Positions 20,801 through 33,913 of a stretch of 64,000 nt of DNA are shown piece by piece. Source of the DNA: Straminergon stramineum. Lineage: Eukaryota; Streptophyta; Bryopsida; Hypnales; Calliergonaceae. Numbering within the stretch: the stretch's first letter is position 1; the number at the start of each line of letters is the position of its first letter. The notes under the pieces were generated by a model. That model had not been told where the DNA came from. It saw only the letters and a program-made list of their open reading frames with translations, and did no database searches. Location: the NCBI GenBank assembly GCA_963920665.1, contig OY987269.1, positions 4,032,501 to 4,096,500 on the forward strand, read 5' to 3'. The position numbers and the translations under genes are program-made.

Positions 20801-23800
20801 ATTTATAGATTATATGTTTCATTCCTACAACAATTTTTAATTGACATGTAATTAATAGCCTTTTGAATCTATAAAAGTTTTACTTAGCAATTTCATGAAA
20901 ATTTATTGTCAATAAATCCTTTGAGGTCCAAATGGTTTATCGACCACAATCTTTTTTAGAAATTCTATTAAATATTTGTATGTTCATAATTTTTTATGAA
21001 ATTTTTTGTAATGGATTAAGAATTATTTGCTTTGAGAGATGGAATTTTTTTCATTATTTTTTATTTTTTATTTTATTAATTAATTAATTTTTAAAAATAA
21101 AAATTTCCATATATTTTTTTTAAACAAAAACAATGTGTATAGTGCATATTATACTACCACCTTTTAATTTTTTTTAAAAAAAATTTTGTACATTAAATTA
21201 CAATATGGATGAACATAGAAGAAAGAATAAAGAAAATATGATCAAACGAAGAATTGAAGGCTCATAAGAATGTTAAACAAGATTAATTGATTTTTACAAT
21301 ACACAACAACGCTCTTAATATGTCATTTATGATGTAAATATAGAGAAACAAAGGTACATGCAAATTGAATTGTACGTTCTTATCTAATTGCCAAACTAAT
21401 TTTAAATGTCCGACTTATAGCTAAATTATAATTTAAGACTAAGCAACAAATAAAATTGCTTTCATAGTTTATTTTATTCCATTCCAAGAAATATCTAGGA
21501 GGTATGTGGTGAATTTGAAGAATTTATCAGTACATTATTAGAGGTTTATGAGAGGACAAGCAATAAGAATAAATCTTATTTGAGTGGAATCATGAAAGAT
21601 GTTGGTTGATGGATAAAGTTTGAATTGAACCTTTATTTTACTTAATATGTTCTAACATTACAAATATAATGTAGTAAAAAAACTTTTGTAAAATAGGAAG
21701 ACAATAAACTTTTTATCTCAAAAGTTGTAGATTTATACAAAATAAAATTTAATAGTTTCACACTAGTGGATTAAACAATTGTAATGAGGATATTTTTTGA
21801 AGAAATTTTTAATTTGAAACAAGTGGGGTTTGTTGATTTACAACAAATAAAGAACAGATATGCAAACAATCTTAATTATATTTACAATGATTTTTATATG
21901 TGGATTCACTAGGATTATGATCACAATTCTTATACTTATGGAATTTGAGCACAAACTAATTCAACAAAAGAAAACTTTGTTTCATTGAATAACAAATTTA
22001 ATTGCAATTTTGAAGAATTTGTTGTACTCGATTGTAAAATTTGTATTGATTTTGGAGCACGTGCTAGAATGTTGAAGTGATTTAATGTTAAATTATTGTA
22101 CTACTCAATGAATACTACCTTTAAATTTAACTAAAATTGGAACCTCCATACAATTCTCTCAATGGTTTCTATTTAAACTTGAAAATGTGATGCAAACTTT
22201 TTAAAATGATGATGAAAATTTTGACTCTATGAAAGCAAGAATTAAAGAAATAGATAAGTAAATCAAATATAAACTTGCTTAAAGTGCTAAACAATAGTTT
22301 TAAAATAAAATGAATTGAATGGTTCCTATGCATGTTTACAAGATTTTAATTGAAGACATGGTAAAATTTATAATTTATTTGAAATATGAAGTTGCAAGAT
22401 GATATCTAAAAGTTAAAGAATCTTAGCTTCAATAAAATGGAGGACCCAAAATCCATTCTGACATTTAATGAGACATGGTCGAATTGACATAATATTTTAA
22501 AAAATCACAAACAAGGTACAATGTATATCATTGACATAAAAAAAATTTCCAATAAAAAAAATGTGAATAGCTCATTAGTCTTATACAACTTTAACCACAT
22601 CAATCGTATTGAACTAGACAACTTGCAATAAATGTGATTTTTCCTATTAAATGAATTATTGAATGTTTAATTCAGTATAAATAGATTTCAAGTGAACTAT
22701 ACAATTTATGCCTAAAAAACTATGAAAAGTGATTTTCAAAGCCTTTTTCATCACTTTGATTGATAGCTTTCTCCATCTTTTTATTTTTTTTGATATACAA
22801 AATAAAGATTTTGGCCTTGGTTTTTCTACGATCACATATTCTTTGCAGTCAAATTTTTTTTTTCAAATATGTACCTAATTCCATATGTGGTAACTATAGG
22901 TAATAAGTTTTCAATTGTTTGATAGTTTTTTGTATACATTGACATTAGAATATACCTAAAGTTGCTTTAAGTTGATTAAAACATGCATTTCACAATTATT
23001 TCTAAAATCTAAACCAAAAGAATTTTGTATTACTCCTTATAGAATTGCTAAATATAATTTCTCATAATTCCTAAAATTAAATTTTTTTTCTTTATTTTGT
23101 CTTCATTCTTTTTTTTCATTCTATTATAACTTGAAAATTATATTAATCAAATAAACAACAAAATATTTCTACTATATGCTTTATATGCTAATTAAAAAAC
23201 GATGATTTCTTTCAAGATATAAATTTCATTTAAGAATCATTAGTGCAAGGGCACGAGAGAAATTTCAAATCGACACCTGTCACATCGAAAAACTCACCTA
23301 AACCCTACGAACCCTAAACCTTGGAAGTTGTATCCAAGAGTTCAATGAACTACAAACCAATTACAAAGAAATAACGAAGGTAACTAGCAAAGAAACAACA
23401 AGCACTTTCCTTTCCACTTCCACGCACTTGGTTGGGGTAATGGTAAATAGTTCCCCCAAAACAACAGAAGCAAATTACAGATGCATTAAAACCTCAAGAA
23501 ACTTCCAATAAGACCTAATTTACTGCTACACGGAGAAGAGCAGAATTTTTTTTAAATTTTGATCCCGTGATTTGCCATACATCTAGGCACACAAAAATAT
23601 TACTAATTCAAGAGCGGAGTGATGATGATCAGCACGAGAATTGATCTACATTGAATAGATGTCCAACTCTCACCTAAAATTCTTGATTGCCTTCCTGCAA
23701 GAACCTCCCGAAATCGGGGCTTGAGAAAAGTGCAACAACTGATTCCACTTGCTGACCAACAAGGAGAATTGTTGTGAATCCAAAGTGCTTTCACAACAAT

Positions 23801-24587
23801 GCCATTGTGTGATATCTACTGGACCAGTGAAGGAGATTTGTACCATAAAACTTTGGGCTACAGACTTGGACTTGGACCACATCAACCCTCGCAGCCTAAG
23901 CTCAAATGAACTAGATATTCAAATTCTTCATCAGAACTTTAAACAACTCAGCGTTATCAGAAAATGAGCTATTCTCATTCTCATGATTATTCAGTTGCGT
24001 TTCCCATTGCCTTACACTGGATTTATTGATTTCTGTACCTTCTGTTCTCAACCTTAGAGCACACAATCAAAGATTTAAAAACATTAAAGATGTTTAAACT
24101 TCATTAAATTAGAAACCAGAGAACTGGAAAATTCCGGTTACTAGTAAGCAGTAAAGCAGGATACGAAATTTTTTTTCACTGCGTAGTCTTAAATCTCGTC
24201 ATTAACTTAGCTTCAAACAGTTACTAAGCCCCTTTGATTCAATCTCATTACAAATTCGATAAATAATGGAAATCATTTACCGCGTAGCCCGTAGGGTGCA
24301 CGAAGGAATGACTTTGAAATAAATAATACTCTTCAATATAAAAATGAATTGGAAAGAAATCATATCATAATTACAAAATAAGAGCTGATCTTGAGAAATG
24401 TAAAGATTTTGCGTCGTTGTGTGATTTCAATGTTCTGAACAACACATTTGGCTTGTATATTAGAACATTTTATTGTCTTGTAGTAATTGATTCGAAGAAT
24501 ATGGATTCTTTATCAAGTGAATTCCAAATTGTTTTAATTCACCAAGCTCTTAACAAAAAATGGGTCAGAGTGAGGCAGTGAGCAGTC
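20801..24587. other. AT-rich intergenic DNA; short mixed-composition island at 23.2-24.1 kb
   Basis: 20801-23230 is AT-rich with no recognisable feature. At 23230-24060 composition becomes more balanced: it begins with a degenerate telomere-like phrase (CTAAACCCTACGAACCCTAA, 23298-23317) and contains a 71-codon frame on the minus strand (23670-23885) without a family match. It might be a remnant of a gene or transposon, but I cannot name one. Confidence 0.45.
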
Positions 24588-25023
24588 AACAAGGGCCCCC
24601 CTTTCTTTACTTTGAAATTGAATAAGGCCCCCATTTCATTCCCAAAAAAATTACTTGAATTTGGGTCCAATTTAAAAAAATGTGGTTCACGTGAACAAGG
24701 GTCCCCCCTTATTGGAAGTTATTGCTTATAAATTCAAAAGGAATTAGTATTTTTTTTGCCTACAATGCAAAAAAAATATGGTTTAATTGAACGAGGGCCC
24801 CTTTATTGCTTCTTAATGGAGAATGAATTGAATTCATTAGCCTTCAAGGGAAAAAAATATGAGTCCATGGAACATGGTTGATGGTTCTTTTCCTTCACTT
24901 TTAAATTCACAAGGAATTAGTTCCACTTGGCCCCAATGAAATAAAATATGGTTTGGTTGTACAAGGACCCCCTTCATTCAAAAAAAAATTAATTCAATTT
25001 GGCTCCAATTTTGAAAAAATCGT
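24588..25023. repeat. Degenerate ~90-bp tandem repeat, about 5 copies
   Basis: Units begin near 24588, 24693, 24789, 24870 and 24960 with AACAAGGGCCCCC or a variant. They run through AAATTCAARAGGAATTAG and CCAATG and end in AAAAAATATGGTTTNATTG. Copies are strongly diverged and of unequal length. The pattern is a decayed minisatellite, not a CRISPR array. Confidence 0.65.
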
Positions 25024-25195
25024 CTCCACCCCAACTACTTTTGTTTGCACCCTAACTACCGTTCACGCCTCGACCCACTCTAGTCCCCGCCTTGGCATTC
25101 GTCCTCGCCTTGATACAATTCTGACTTCCATCCGCGCCATCGCAAGATTCCATCCACGCCCTAACTTAAGTCCGCGCCCCTATCGATGATGTCTG
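25024..25195. repeat. C-rich degenerate ~20-bp repeat tract
   Basis: About eight successive phrases of the form CCNCGCCYTNAC/CTA spaced 18-27 bases apart, strikingly C-rich and G-poor on the plus strand compared with the surrounding AT-rich DNA. It directly follows the 90-bp array. A 78-codon frame overlaps it by chance. Confidence 0.5.
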
Positions 25196-27510
25196 CGCCT
25201 TGGATCCTACTTGGCAGCCATGTGGCATCAAAGTGGAAGCCAAATCACCTATTTTTTCAATTAAAGAAAGTCAATTTAGTATTGACCACATCAAACGAGC
25301 AAGACCTCTATCGGATGGGCGAACCGGACATCCTTCTGATATGACAACCCTGTAAAATGCGTATAAAAGTGTAAATAGGGAAATTTAGGTAGAATTATAT
25401 ATACAAATAAATAAAAACAATTTGGATGAATGGGGTGTGACTTGGACACACCATTTCACAAAATATGGTGACTATTCATTTTTAAGATTATACATAGTCT
25501 TAGAAGAATAAGAAACTTCGGTGTTATAAGACCCAAATTTATATATATATATTTAGTGCATTTATGTGAGAATTTAAGTGATGAAATTGTTACTTGTCAT
25601 TGTGTTAATTGGTAATTGTAATTCTGAGAGTGGAAAGAGAAATTTTGTGTGAATTATTAAGAGAAAGAAGAAAATAAATCGAAAAAGCTCGTGAATGAAC
25701 TAACAATGCTTGAAGCCTAATCGTAGGAGAGGAGTGAAGGTGGGATTCCTAGAGCATTCAACAAGCAATTGAGCAACAAAGAAAGATTATGAACCTAACA
25801 TTGGATTCAAGTTACTACGAAGGGAATCCTTTAGAAAACTAGGCAGTGCAAGGAGTGACTAAGTGGGAAGTTGGGATCGAATTCAGGTTGGTGCAATGGT
25901 GACTGAAGGATTTCAATTTTGGATTACAAAATCCAACTCAAAATTCAATTCACAATTGCAAATTCAAAACTACTAAGAAGATTGCAAGCCCACATTTGGT
26001 AATCTTGACGTGTGCAACAACAAGTAGATAAAAATTGTGTTTTCTTTAAGTGTTGATTATGGTTTGTGCTAATTGCTTGTGTGTAATTGATTAATTGTTC
26101 ATTTGTTGCAATCATTGAATTAGAGGAACAACAAATGCAAGTTGTGAATGGATCAAAGAAGCTACGCCTAGCTTAGCTTCTTCCCGATCTTTCAAATTTA
26201 GAAAGATTTATCAAATTCGTTGTTGTAGAAAGTTGAATAAGTTAAGATTGAGTGAGTGAGAATCGTTCGCAAATTTCAATGAATTTGGTCAACTAACCAA
26301 AAATTTGTAATCGGAGTGTTTCAAGAAGTAGGTGCAATAGTTGCTCCAAAACTGCATTAGAATCTTTGGCAAATGATTGAATTTGATTGCCAGTGAGGTT
26401 TGTATTGATCAAGCAAGTAGGAATCTAAAACAAATTCCAAAAAATTTGACAAATTGATCAACAAATTTGCAATTGGAAGTTGCAAGAAGGAATTAGGGAT
26501 TGGAGGCTCGGCACAATCTGATGGGCACACAGCTATAGGATTCAGCGCACAATTATAGGATCTGTTTCTAGTGCCATAGAGTCTAGATCCACGGTTTGGG
26601 GTCCACTAGATAGCTATAAGGGCTAATTGCGTAGGGATAGAGATATTTTTGGTGGTTTTATAGGTAATTACTTAGTTTTAGCTTGTTGCAATTGTTTTGG
26701 TTTGATTTGCACAGCCTTAAGGTCCAGATCATGGTGATAGGTCCAATTGCACGTTAATAGGTCCACAAACCATGCTTTAAGTTCTTTTATTATTATTTTA
26801 CAAATTTCAAAGTATTTGGTCTTAGGTTCTTCAAGTTTGGTCAATTTGTGAATTGTTCTAATGTTTTGTGTGTGAATTTAAGGAATTAACCAATGTTGGT
26901 TTGGACAATTTGTCCTAACTATTTGACCTAATAGCATTGGAGAAAAGCTTAAGGAAAAAGACAAAATTTGGATATAAAATCTAAATTCACCATACTCTAC
27001 ATTAATTGAGACTATTTGTCCTAGAAGCGATAGATTTAGGCATTTTGCATTAGAATTGCTCACAACAAGCTCTTTCTTGACTATTTGACCTATACACATA
27101 AAAAGGAATAATTAATGAAATATATGTATTATCTTTAAAGTATTATCTCAGAATTGATTAAGTCCTAGAGCATTCATTGTATAAGACGATTTGCCCAGAC
27201 TATTTGCCTTCCTTATAAAATCTTAGGTAGGACTGGGACTTCATACATTATGTCTCATACATCGGTAAAGGATTGAGAACAACATTTCAAACCCTGGGTA
27301 TAAGAGTGTTATTGTATTGCAAATCTAAAAATAGATACATTTCAAATTTCAAATATAATTCTATTTGAAAAGTGACATTAGTCACATTTAAATGATAGAT
27401 TGTATAAACCTTTCTCTATAAAAAAAACCCTATACTATTGTTTTCCTTGGTTTTGTGAGAAAAGGGCAAAAATATGACTACAAGATACTAGACCAAAGCA
27501 AAGTTGTTAA
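25196..27510. other. Intergenic; possible LTR-retroelement debris
   Basis: No gene. GTATAAAAG near 25358, Leu/Asn-type repeat phrases and GGTCCA-rich text (26500-26780) resemble 5' regions of decayed LTR retrotransposons, but I could not define LTR ends, a primer-binding site or a second LTR. From 26900 to 27200 the phrases GACAATTTGTCC and ACTATTTGACC recur (see findings). Confidence 0.35.
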
Positions 27511-28418
27511 CCCCTAAAGGACCAAATGGCCTTTTTGGCATCATAGTGATTTGGGGAAACTCACTACAAATGGAATTTTTATTCTTTTTCTTTGAAATTT
27601 TCACACCATGTGCCCAAAAAGTAGCTTTTAGGCCAAAAAAATTTCATAACTTTTGAATACATGGTTAAAAAGTTATTGGGTAGCCTAGGCAACAAAAAAA
27701 ACTTCTTCAAAATTTTTTATTCTTTAAAATAAAAATTGGAAATTGGTTTTCTAGATTTAAATATATATGGAAAGCTTGAATCATTCCATTTTCATTTATG
27801 AGATGAAAGTTATGAGGAGTTTTAATTGTGGATAGTTTGTAGGTAGTTATGGAATCTTCACTTTAAAATAAACTTTGAAGGCCTTTATTTAACACAATTT
27901 TCAGTTTTTTTGAAAAAAAAGTGGTAGGTGTAGATTATTTATTGCAACATTGAAACCATTGGTATTTTCATTTTTCAATTCCATAAATAAATTTTTAACA
28001 ATTTAGTATTTTGAATCATTCTCTACTTCTTTCTTCTTGCTAATTTTTTCCTACATGTACAATTCCAAATGATCTAAAAAATTTCAAGGATGTAGCCAAC
28101 TTGACTTGAAGAATGAATCCAAAGAGTTACAACCATTTTGAACATTTTTTTCATAATGATTTGACCTTATGAAGTATAGCTTCCCATTTTTTTGAAGGGT
28201 CAAAAAAAGGATTTTTGTCCATTCAAACTCTAATATCTTGCAATCTACACAATGGAAATTTCTGAAATTTTTTCCACATCTTCTCAAAACCAAATTACTA
28301 CAAGATCCTACAATTATATGTGTCCGAAAATGTTCTTTTCTCTAAAATTTGGTACTTGTATTAGAAATGATAGTTTTGAAGCATTATTGGTGAATACATA
28401 GTCAAAAACCTTTACGGG
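27511..28418. mobile_element. TTAA-flanked inverted-repeat element, family 1, copy 1 (908 bp)
   Basis: Starts TTAA|CCCCTAAAGGACC and ends CCTTTACGGG|TTGA, a slightly decayed mirror image. It shares its whole length with 50796-51740 in the same orientation, for example the GATTTGGGG, CATGTGCCC and CATAACTTTTGAATACATGGT phrases near its left side. It has no coding capacity. It is a non-autonomous DNA-transposon copy. Confidence 0.75.
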
Positions 28419-28975
28419 TTGATCTATTAAAAACTTTTGTATATAAATTAGCAATAGAGAATGCATAAATTTTTTAATTATTGTTTTCATGTTAAATTTT
28501 TTTTATTTGAAAATAATATTTTAAGAAAATGTTATCATTCATTTTTATAGTGTAGTCTACATACATTATTCTAGTTTGAATTTGAAATGCCTGCTATAGA
28601 CCAAGGGCATACTAGTTTGAGATCCATATCAAAAATCTCTATGTGGATATTCTCTACATACCTATGCAATCAAGTACAAAGATAATTTTTTAGGGTAAAA
28701 AAACATATATGGGAACATTATTGGGGTTGTTTCATCAAAACAAACCTAGTTTGCTAGCCAAGGTATAAGAACAAAAACATGAGTGAAGATTCGACAAAGT
28801 TGCATTTCTAACTCTATTCGAAATCTCAAGTCTCCTCAAATCTTTAAAATCAAATTGATATAACAATGGAATTTTGGACTTGAGGTTTTATAGTGTGTCC
28901 CACGAACCAAGCACTAATGCACTCAAAATGCCTACATTTCTTCACTACTATAGACATACATGAGGACTATCATAG
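28419..28975. other. AT-rich intergenic DNA
   Basis: No gene or repeat structure that I can support between the transposon copy and the tandem duplication. Confidence 0.5.
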
Positions 28976-29365
28976 CAATTGTAAAGTCAAAGTACCCAAA
29001 TTCCATAATGCTTCAAAATTCCAAAAACTCTACTTGTTTTCACTACTTTAGATGTATATAGAGTTTCTAGTAGTAAAGATGAGTTTAAGTCTTCAAATTT
29101 GAAAATGGTTTGAAATTCCCAAAACTCTAGTTTTTATCATCACTCTACACTAAAATGGGCCTCCGTTTGCATTTTGCAATTGTAAAGTCAAAGTATCCAA
29201 ATTCCATAATATTTCAAAATTCTAAAAACTCTAAATGTTTTCACTACTTTAGACATATATAGGGCCTCTAGTGGGACAGATGAGTTCAAAGTATTCAAAT
29301 TTCAAAAATTCTAGTTTTTATCATCACTCCAACCTAAACTAGGCCTCCAATTTCAATTTCAAAAG
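28976..29365. repeat. 201-bp tandem duplication
   Basis: CAATTGTAAAGTCAAAGTA begins at 28976 and again at 29177. Both copies continue through CAAATTCCATAAT, TTTTCACTACTTTAGA and CTAGTTTTTATCATCACTC at matching distances. The second copy is cut short before 29365, where gypsy pol sequence begins. Confidence 0.75.
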
Positions 29366-29389
29366 ATGTATTGTCTAGCATCTCTCTAA

Positions 29390-29865
29390 TTTTTGTTGGA
29401 TGTGTGCATGGTCACCTATATTGATGACGTATTGGTCTTTTCTTAGACACAAGAAGGCCATGTACAAAACGTAGCTAACATGTTAGGCAAGTTAGAAAAA
29501 TACAAATTGTTGGAAAATTCTAAAAAGAGTAAATTCTTCTTGCAAGACTAGAATTTATTAGGACATGTGTTGAATGGCGATGGGATTAAGCCGGACCCTA
29601 AGAAGATCAAAGATTCAAAGTTATAGTGGACTAGAAAGTCCTACAAACTTAGAAGAGAGTCCAAGCTTTTTTAAGGTTGGCTAATTACTAGCGATAGTTC
29701 ATCAAGAACTTCTCCAAATTAGTAGGACCGTTGTCAAACTTATAGGCTAAATAGGTGAAAATTCTTAAATGGAATGAGGATTGTAAAATAGCATTCTAGG
29801 AACTTAAGAGACTCTTATCAACAACAAATGTGCTCAAGTATCCTAAGTTTGGAATCTAAATTTCA
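29390..29865 (+). pseudogene. Ty3/gypsy reverse transcriptase fragment with many TAG stops
   Basis: Reads YIDDVLVFS (the catalytic Asp pair of RT), HVQNV, LLGHVL, GIKPDPKKIK, then LANY-x-R-x-FIKNFSKLVGPLSNL and ELKRLLSTTNVLKYPKF, in the order of Ty3/gypsy RT to RNase H connection. At least eight in-frame TAG codons (for example 29442, 29689 and 29695) fall where Gln or similar is expected, plus a frameshift in a T run near 29672. No gag, integrase or LTR was identified nearby. Confidence 0.85.
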
Positions 29866-30839
29866 ACTTGTAGTTTATGGAAATTGTAGGATTTACCACA
29901 ATAGTAATTAATTTGCTACAAATTATAAAAATTGAGTGAGTCATTTTCAAAAAGGGTAATGCAAGGATATCAAAGAATTGTAGATTCAAGAAGTACATTA
30001 ACATAGTCCATCATGTCCAATGTATTAAGGAATAAAACTTGCTATTGATACAAACAATATATAGATCATGATGTAAAGAAGATTGTATAATCACACCATC
30101 ATTTTTTGCACATCCCATTGTTTTATCCAACTCATTATGCTTATATGACACATTCAATCACCAAATTAGATTTGAGTTTAGCATTCTTCTATGATATAAC
30201 ATCAAACAAGTCTTACATTGAACCTTTGAAACTAACGATTTGGTTTTGGAAAAGTACTGAAGTTGAGTGGAGATCATTTACCAACTCATAGTCGATTGGA
30301 TGATAAAATCTTTATGTGAACTAAAAAAACATTAGCAAACTAGAGTATAAGGCCAAAGATAAAATGTATTCATCATTGATTGATTTGTTTTAGCTTAAAT
30401 TAGTACATCATACATTTTTTCCTCTAAATTTGAGTATAAGATGTTAATTGAATGGATCATCGAGCTATAGTAAATAAACTTAGGGTATCAATCAATAAGA
30501 CATTAAAGAATAGAACGATTAAAGAATTTATAAAAATAAAAGTAGCTAATCCCACTAATTTACTAGAAGAACAAACATGGACAATTGAAAAAAGGATCTA
30601 GGTCAATGGCCTTCTAAACATCCAATTGATTCTCTAATGATCCCTTATGAGCGATGTGAGCGTTTGAATTTTTAGCAACTTGTCTTTTGTAGTGTAAAGA
30701 GAAACCAATTGAAAAATTGATTTCACATTGATGGGATAATGTAGGCTAATTGTCTTACTAAAATAATTTTGAACGTTACAAGTAGCCCACATAAGAAGAG
30801 TAACAAATTGCCATGAGGAATGGTTATTTCTTTGCTTTA
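29866..30839. other. AT-rich intergenic DNA, possibly retroelement debris
   Basis: Phrases such as the stretch 30250-30480 loosely resemble Ty1/copia-type RNase H translations, but they are too broken to call. No gene. Confidence 0.3.
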
Positions 30840-32960
30840 GCATATAACTTGACAATTTGACATTTTCTCGCCCTCACTCTCTTGGTTGTTTGTGTAGAAT
30901 GAATCCTTCAGTATATGAATATAAATGGATATTATATAATTTTGTACATGGTAAGTGTTTTTACAACAATTTGTCTTTTTGTATATTGTCTATATTAGTA
31001 AGTTGCTAGGGAAGCATTGATCTAGTGCTTGGACTTGCTTTTGGATGTATAATGGAACAAGTTGTCTATTGTTGAGGAATTGTATATATCTGACTATTTG
31101 TCTATGAGAATTAGAAAGCTAGAAGTTGTGTGGGTTGATATTTCATATTTGTGTTCATCAAAATCATGACAAATGGCTATTGTTGTTGTTGATGTGAATC
31201 TAGTGATTGGATACTCTTTTTTGTGTATGTGTCAATTTAATTTTGATTTCATTGTGTATCTTTATCCACCAAGCAAATTATCAAATTGTTATTTGGTGTG
31301 AAAACAAATTGTTCTAAGATAATAGTAGAGAGATCTTTAGTGTGTATATTCTATGGAGCATAATTGAGTTGAACAAATTGCTGTGGTGAAATACAAAATT
31401 TGTTGTTGCATCCTAGAGTGCAATATAGGGGGATTTCAACTCCAAATACAAATTGTCAAAGGAGGCTATTATTGGAGACTATAATCCCCATCAGATAATG
31501 TGATTTTCAACCAATTATTCTTATGAATTTAATTAAGTGTTGTGCATGTAATGGAGTGTATCCTTGCCAACTTGTAAATAAAGTTGATGTTCAATTCCAG
31601 TGGTTGAGTGACAAATTCTCAAGTTTTGTACTAGAGGAAATAGCTAATTGGAATAGATGTGGGCAAATGAGAACATTCATTACTAGTGATATGTTTGAAG
31701 AATTCTAAGTGTTGGAATTGACAAATTGTCTTGCATTGGCAATAATATGAGTAACCAATAATTCAAATTACATAGTTAATAAATATGTGTTTGTATGTGT
31801 ATTCTGGTGTGACAAATTATCTATTTGACTTAGAGAGTTGTGTGAGTGTGAGAATACTATAAATCATGGAATTATGGGAATTTGGCTCTATGTTTGTTTT
31901 AATAGTATACAAATATTTTTTGATCATTTGACATGGTGAAATGTTGAATATGTAATGTGATCGGAAATGAGCAATGGTGGACTACGACAAACTTAGAGCG
32001 ATTAGAAGGAGTATCTGTGGGTCTAAACTGTGTAATTGAAAAAATACTTGAGAACTACATTGACTAATTGTCTTCTAGAATCTATTTACTTCTTATGAGT
32101 TCAAGCTAGAACACTTGTCATCATGAAAATAAATTATCATTAATAGTCTAGTTGATGGGTGATAAATTATCAATAATTTATGTGGAAATTGTAGCCTACA
32201 ACTATAGTAGCAATTTGTATGTGGATTATTCACAGGCCAAATAGTCTAAAAAATCAATAGCTTGATTGAGAAGTGAGAAGGAACTAGGCAAAGAATACCT
32301 AGAAATTTTAGGAAAGGTTAAATGCCAATTGCTGGTTGAGAATAGATTTCAAATATAAAATTGAGTCTATGTGAATGAAATTGTTGAACAATTTGTATAT
32401 GAGACAATTTGTTTGAGCTTTGTGATTTGATATAATTCATAGATCTTGATATTATTTGAGCAATGAGGACATGGCAAATTAGCAAATTGTTCAGTGTTAA
32501 AAGTTCGCCCATTGGGAAGGATATAGTTGTCAACTTGTTGGCTAGTGCGAGGGCTAGTGGTTGAGGCCTTGTGGTAGTTGAGTTAGATGAGTCTTTGGAT
32601 TAGTGAGTTGTAAGTTAGACAAATTGTCATAGATTTTGCTTGTAGATTAAGTCAATATACAAAGTAAGGGCTAAGTAGACAAATCGTCGTTATATTGCAC
32701 AATATTGTAAAAACTTTAGATATGGCTTAAGATAAAAAGCAAGATGGAGTCTAATCCCCTTGGGTTTGGTTGATAATTGTTGGAGTAGTGATTGGTGGTA
32801 TTGACAAATTGTTGAGCCTTGTGTAGGTAAGATTTCCTTAAGATTGGTAATGGACTGTCCACCAAATTATACCTTTTGGGAATAAGAGTGTAATGAATAG
32901 ATTCCATTTTATTCTAAGATACAAGGGACTTTAGCCATAATACATTAGACTATTTGACCA
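30840..32960. repeat. Region studded with GACAAATTGTC-like motifs
   Basis: The near-palindrome GACAAATTGTC / GACAATTTGTC or one-step variants occurs roughly every 60-150 bases, for example at 30851, 31448, 31720, 31811, 32618, 32678 and 32803. Between the motifs the sequence is not obviously repeated. The same motif recurs at 26904-27200, suggesting that both areas belong to one former unit separated by later insertions. No gene is seen here. Confidence 0.5.
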
Positions 32961-33913
32961 TTCCCTAGATTTTGAATTTCTATATTGTAGTCCTAGAATT
33001 TGCAAAGGAGGCAAAATTTAGACTACAAGCCATTCTAGCAATTCTTAAATGTTATCATTTATCAATGAGACATTTAAATATTGAGGACACAAATACAAAA
33101 TGCAATATGACAATGCATTTCCTTCCTATAAAAATTTCATCTATACAAATTCATCCTAAGCTTGAGTTCTTTTTGGAAGGCTAGATCTACAACTTTAAAT
33201 TTTAATCGCTCATGTTCTCTACATGCTTATGAACTTTTAAAATAGCTTTTGCAATTCTATAATTATTATGTGTATAAAATTGACTTACAAGGTGTACAAG
33301 CAAATGCAACTTGTGAGAGTTACAAGTGTGTGTGGTTTCCTTTCTTTTCTAGTGGTTTTAGTAATTGCATGCTAAGTGACTTGTATGAAAATTGCAATTG
33401 CTAGCATTTTTGTTATTTCATGGTTCCACATTGAAGAACCATATAGATTTGGTGGTTTTCTAACTTGCACTTGCATAAATAAAAATGGTTAAAAATAAGA
33501 GACCAAGTACTACTAGTGTGCTAGAATCTTTTAGAGGTACTATTAGTTAGGACAACAACTATAAATAAACTAATTTCCTATGATTTTGCGTTCTAATCAA
33601 GTTACATTCCTTTCCTCAATTCATTATGATGTAATGATGCACTCATTGGCATGAATTTTTCATTGAACACTCTTGTTTAGGAGGATGTGACCAATTGGAA
33701 TTTAGAAAATGTTTGAGTGTACTACTTCACTTATCATCGGTGAATTGCTTTGTAAGTGCTTCACAAATCTATTGTACTTGTGTTTCTTGACTTCATTTGT
33801 GTCAATTTTCTATTTTGTGACAGAAGGGACATTGTTTGTTGCAAAAAGTCCTTCTAAGAAGATTTTGCAATTACAATTTAGCAATGCTAATTACAATTAT
33901 AAATTATACAATT
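32961..33913. other. AT-rich intergenic DNA
   Basis: Nothing recognisable; frames at 32972-33184 and 33709-33915 have no family resemblance. Confidence 0.5.

Noticed and set aside
24588..25023. CRISPR-like array
   Set aside because: Units are long, unequal and diverged, spacers are not distinct, and the context is a plant nuclear genome.
25300..27500. A full LTR retrotransposon linked to the gypsy fragment at 29.4 kb
   Set aside because: No paired LTRs or primer-binding site could be identified by eye.
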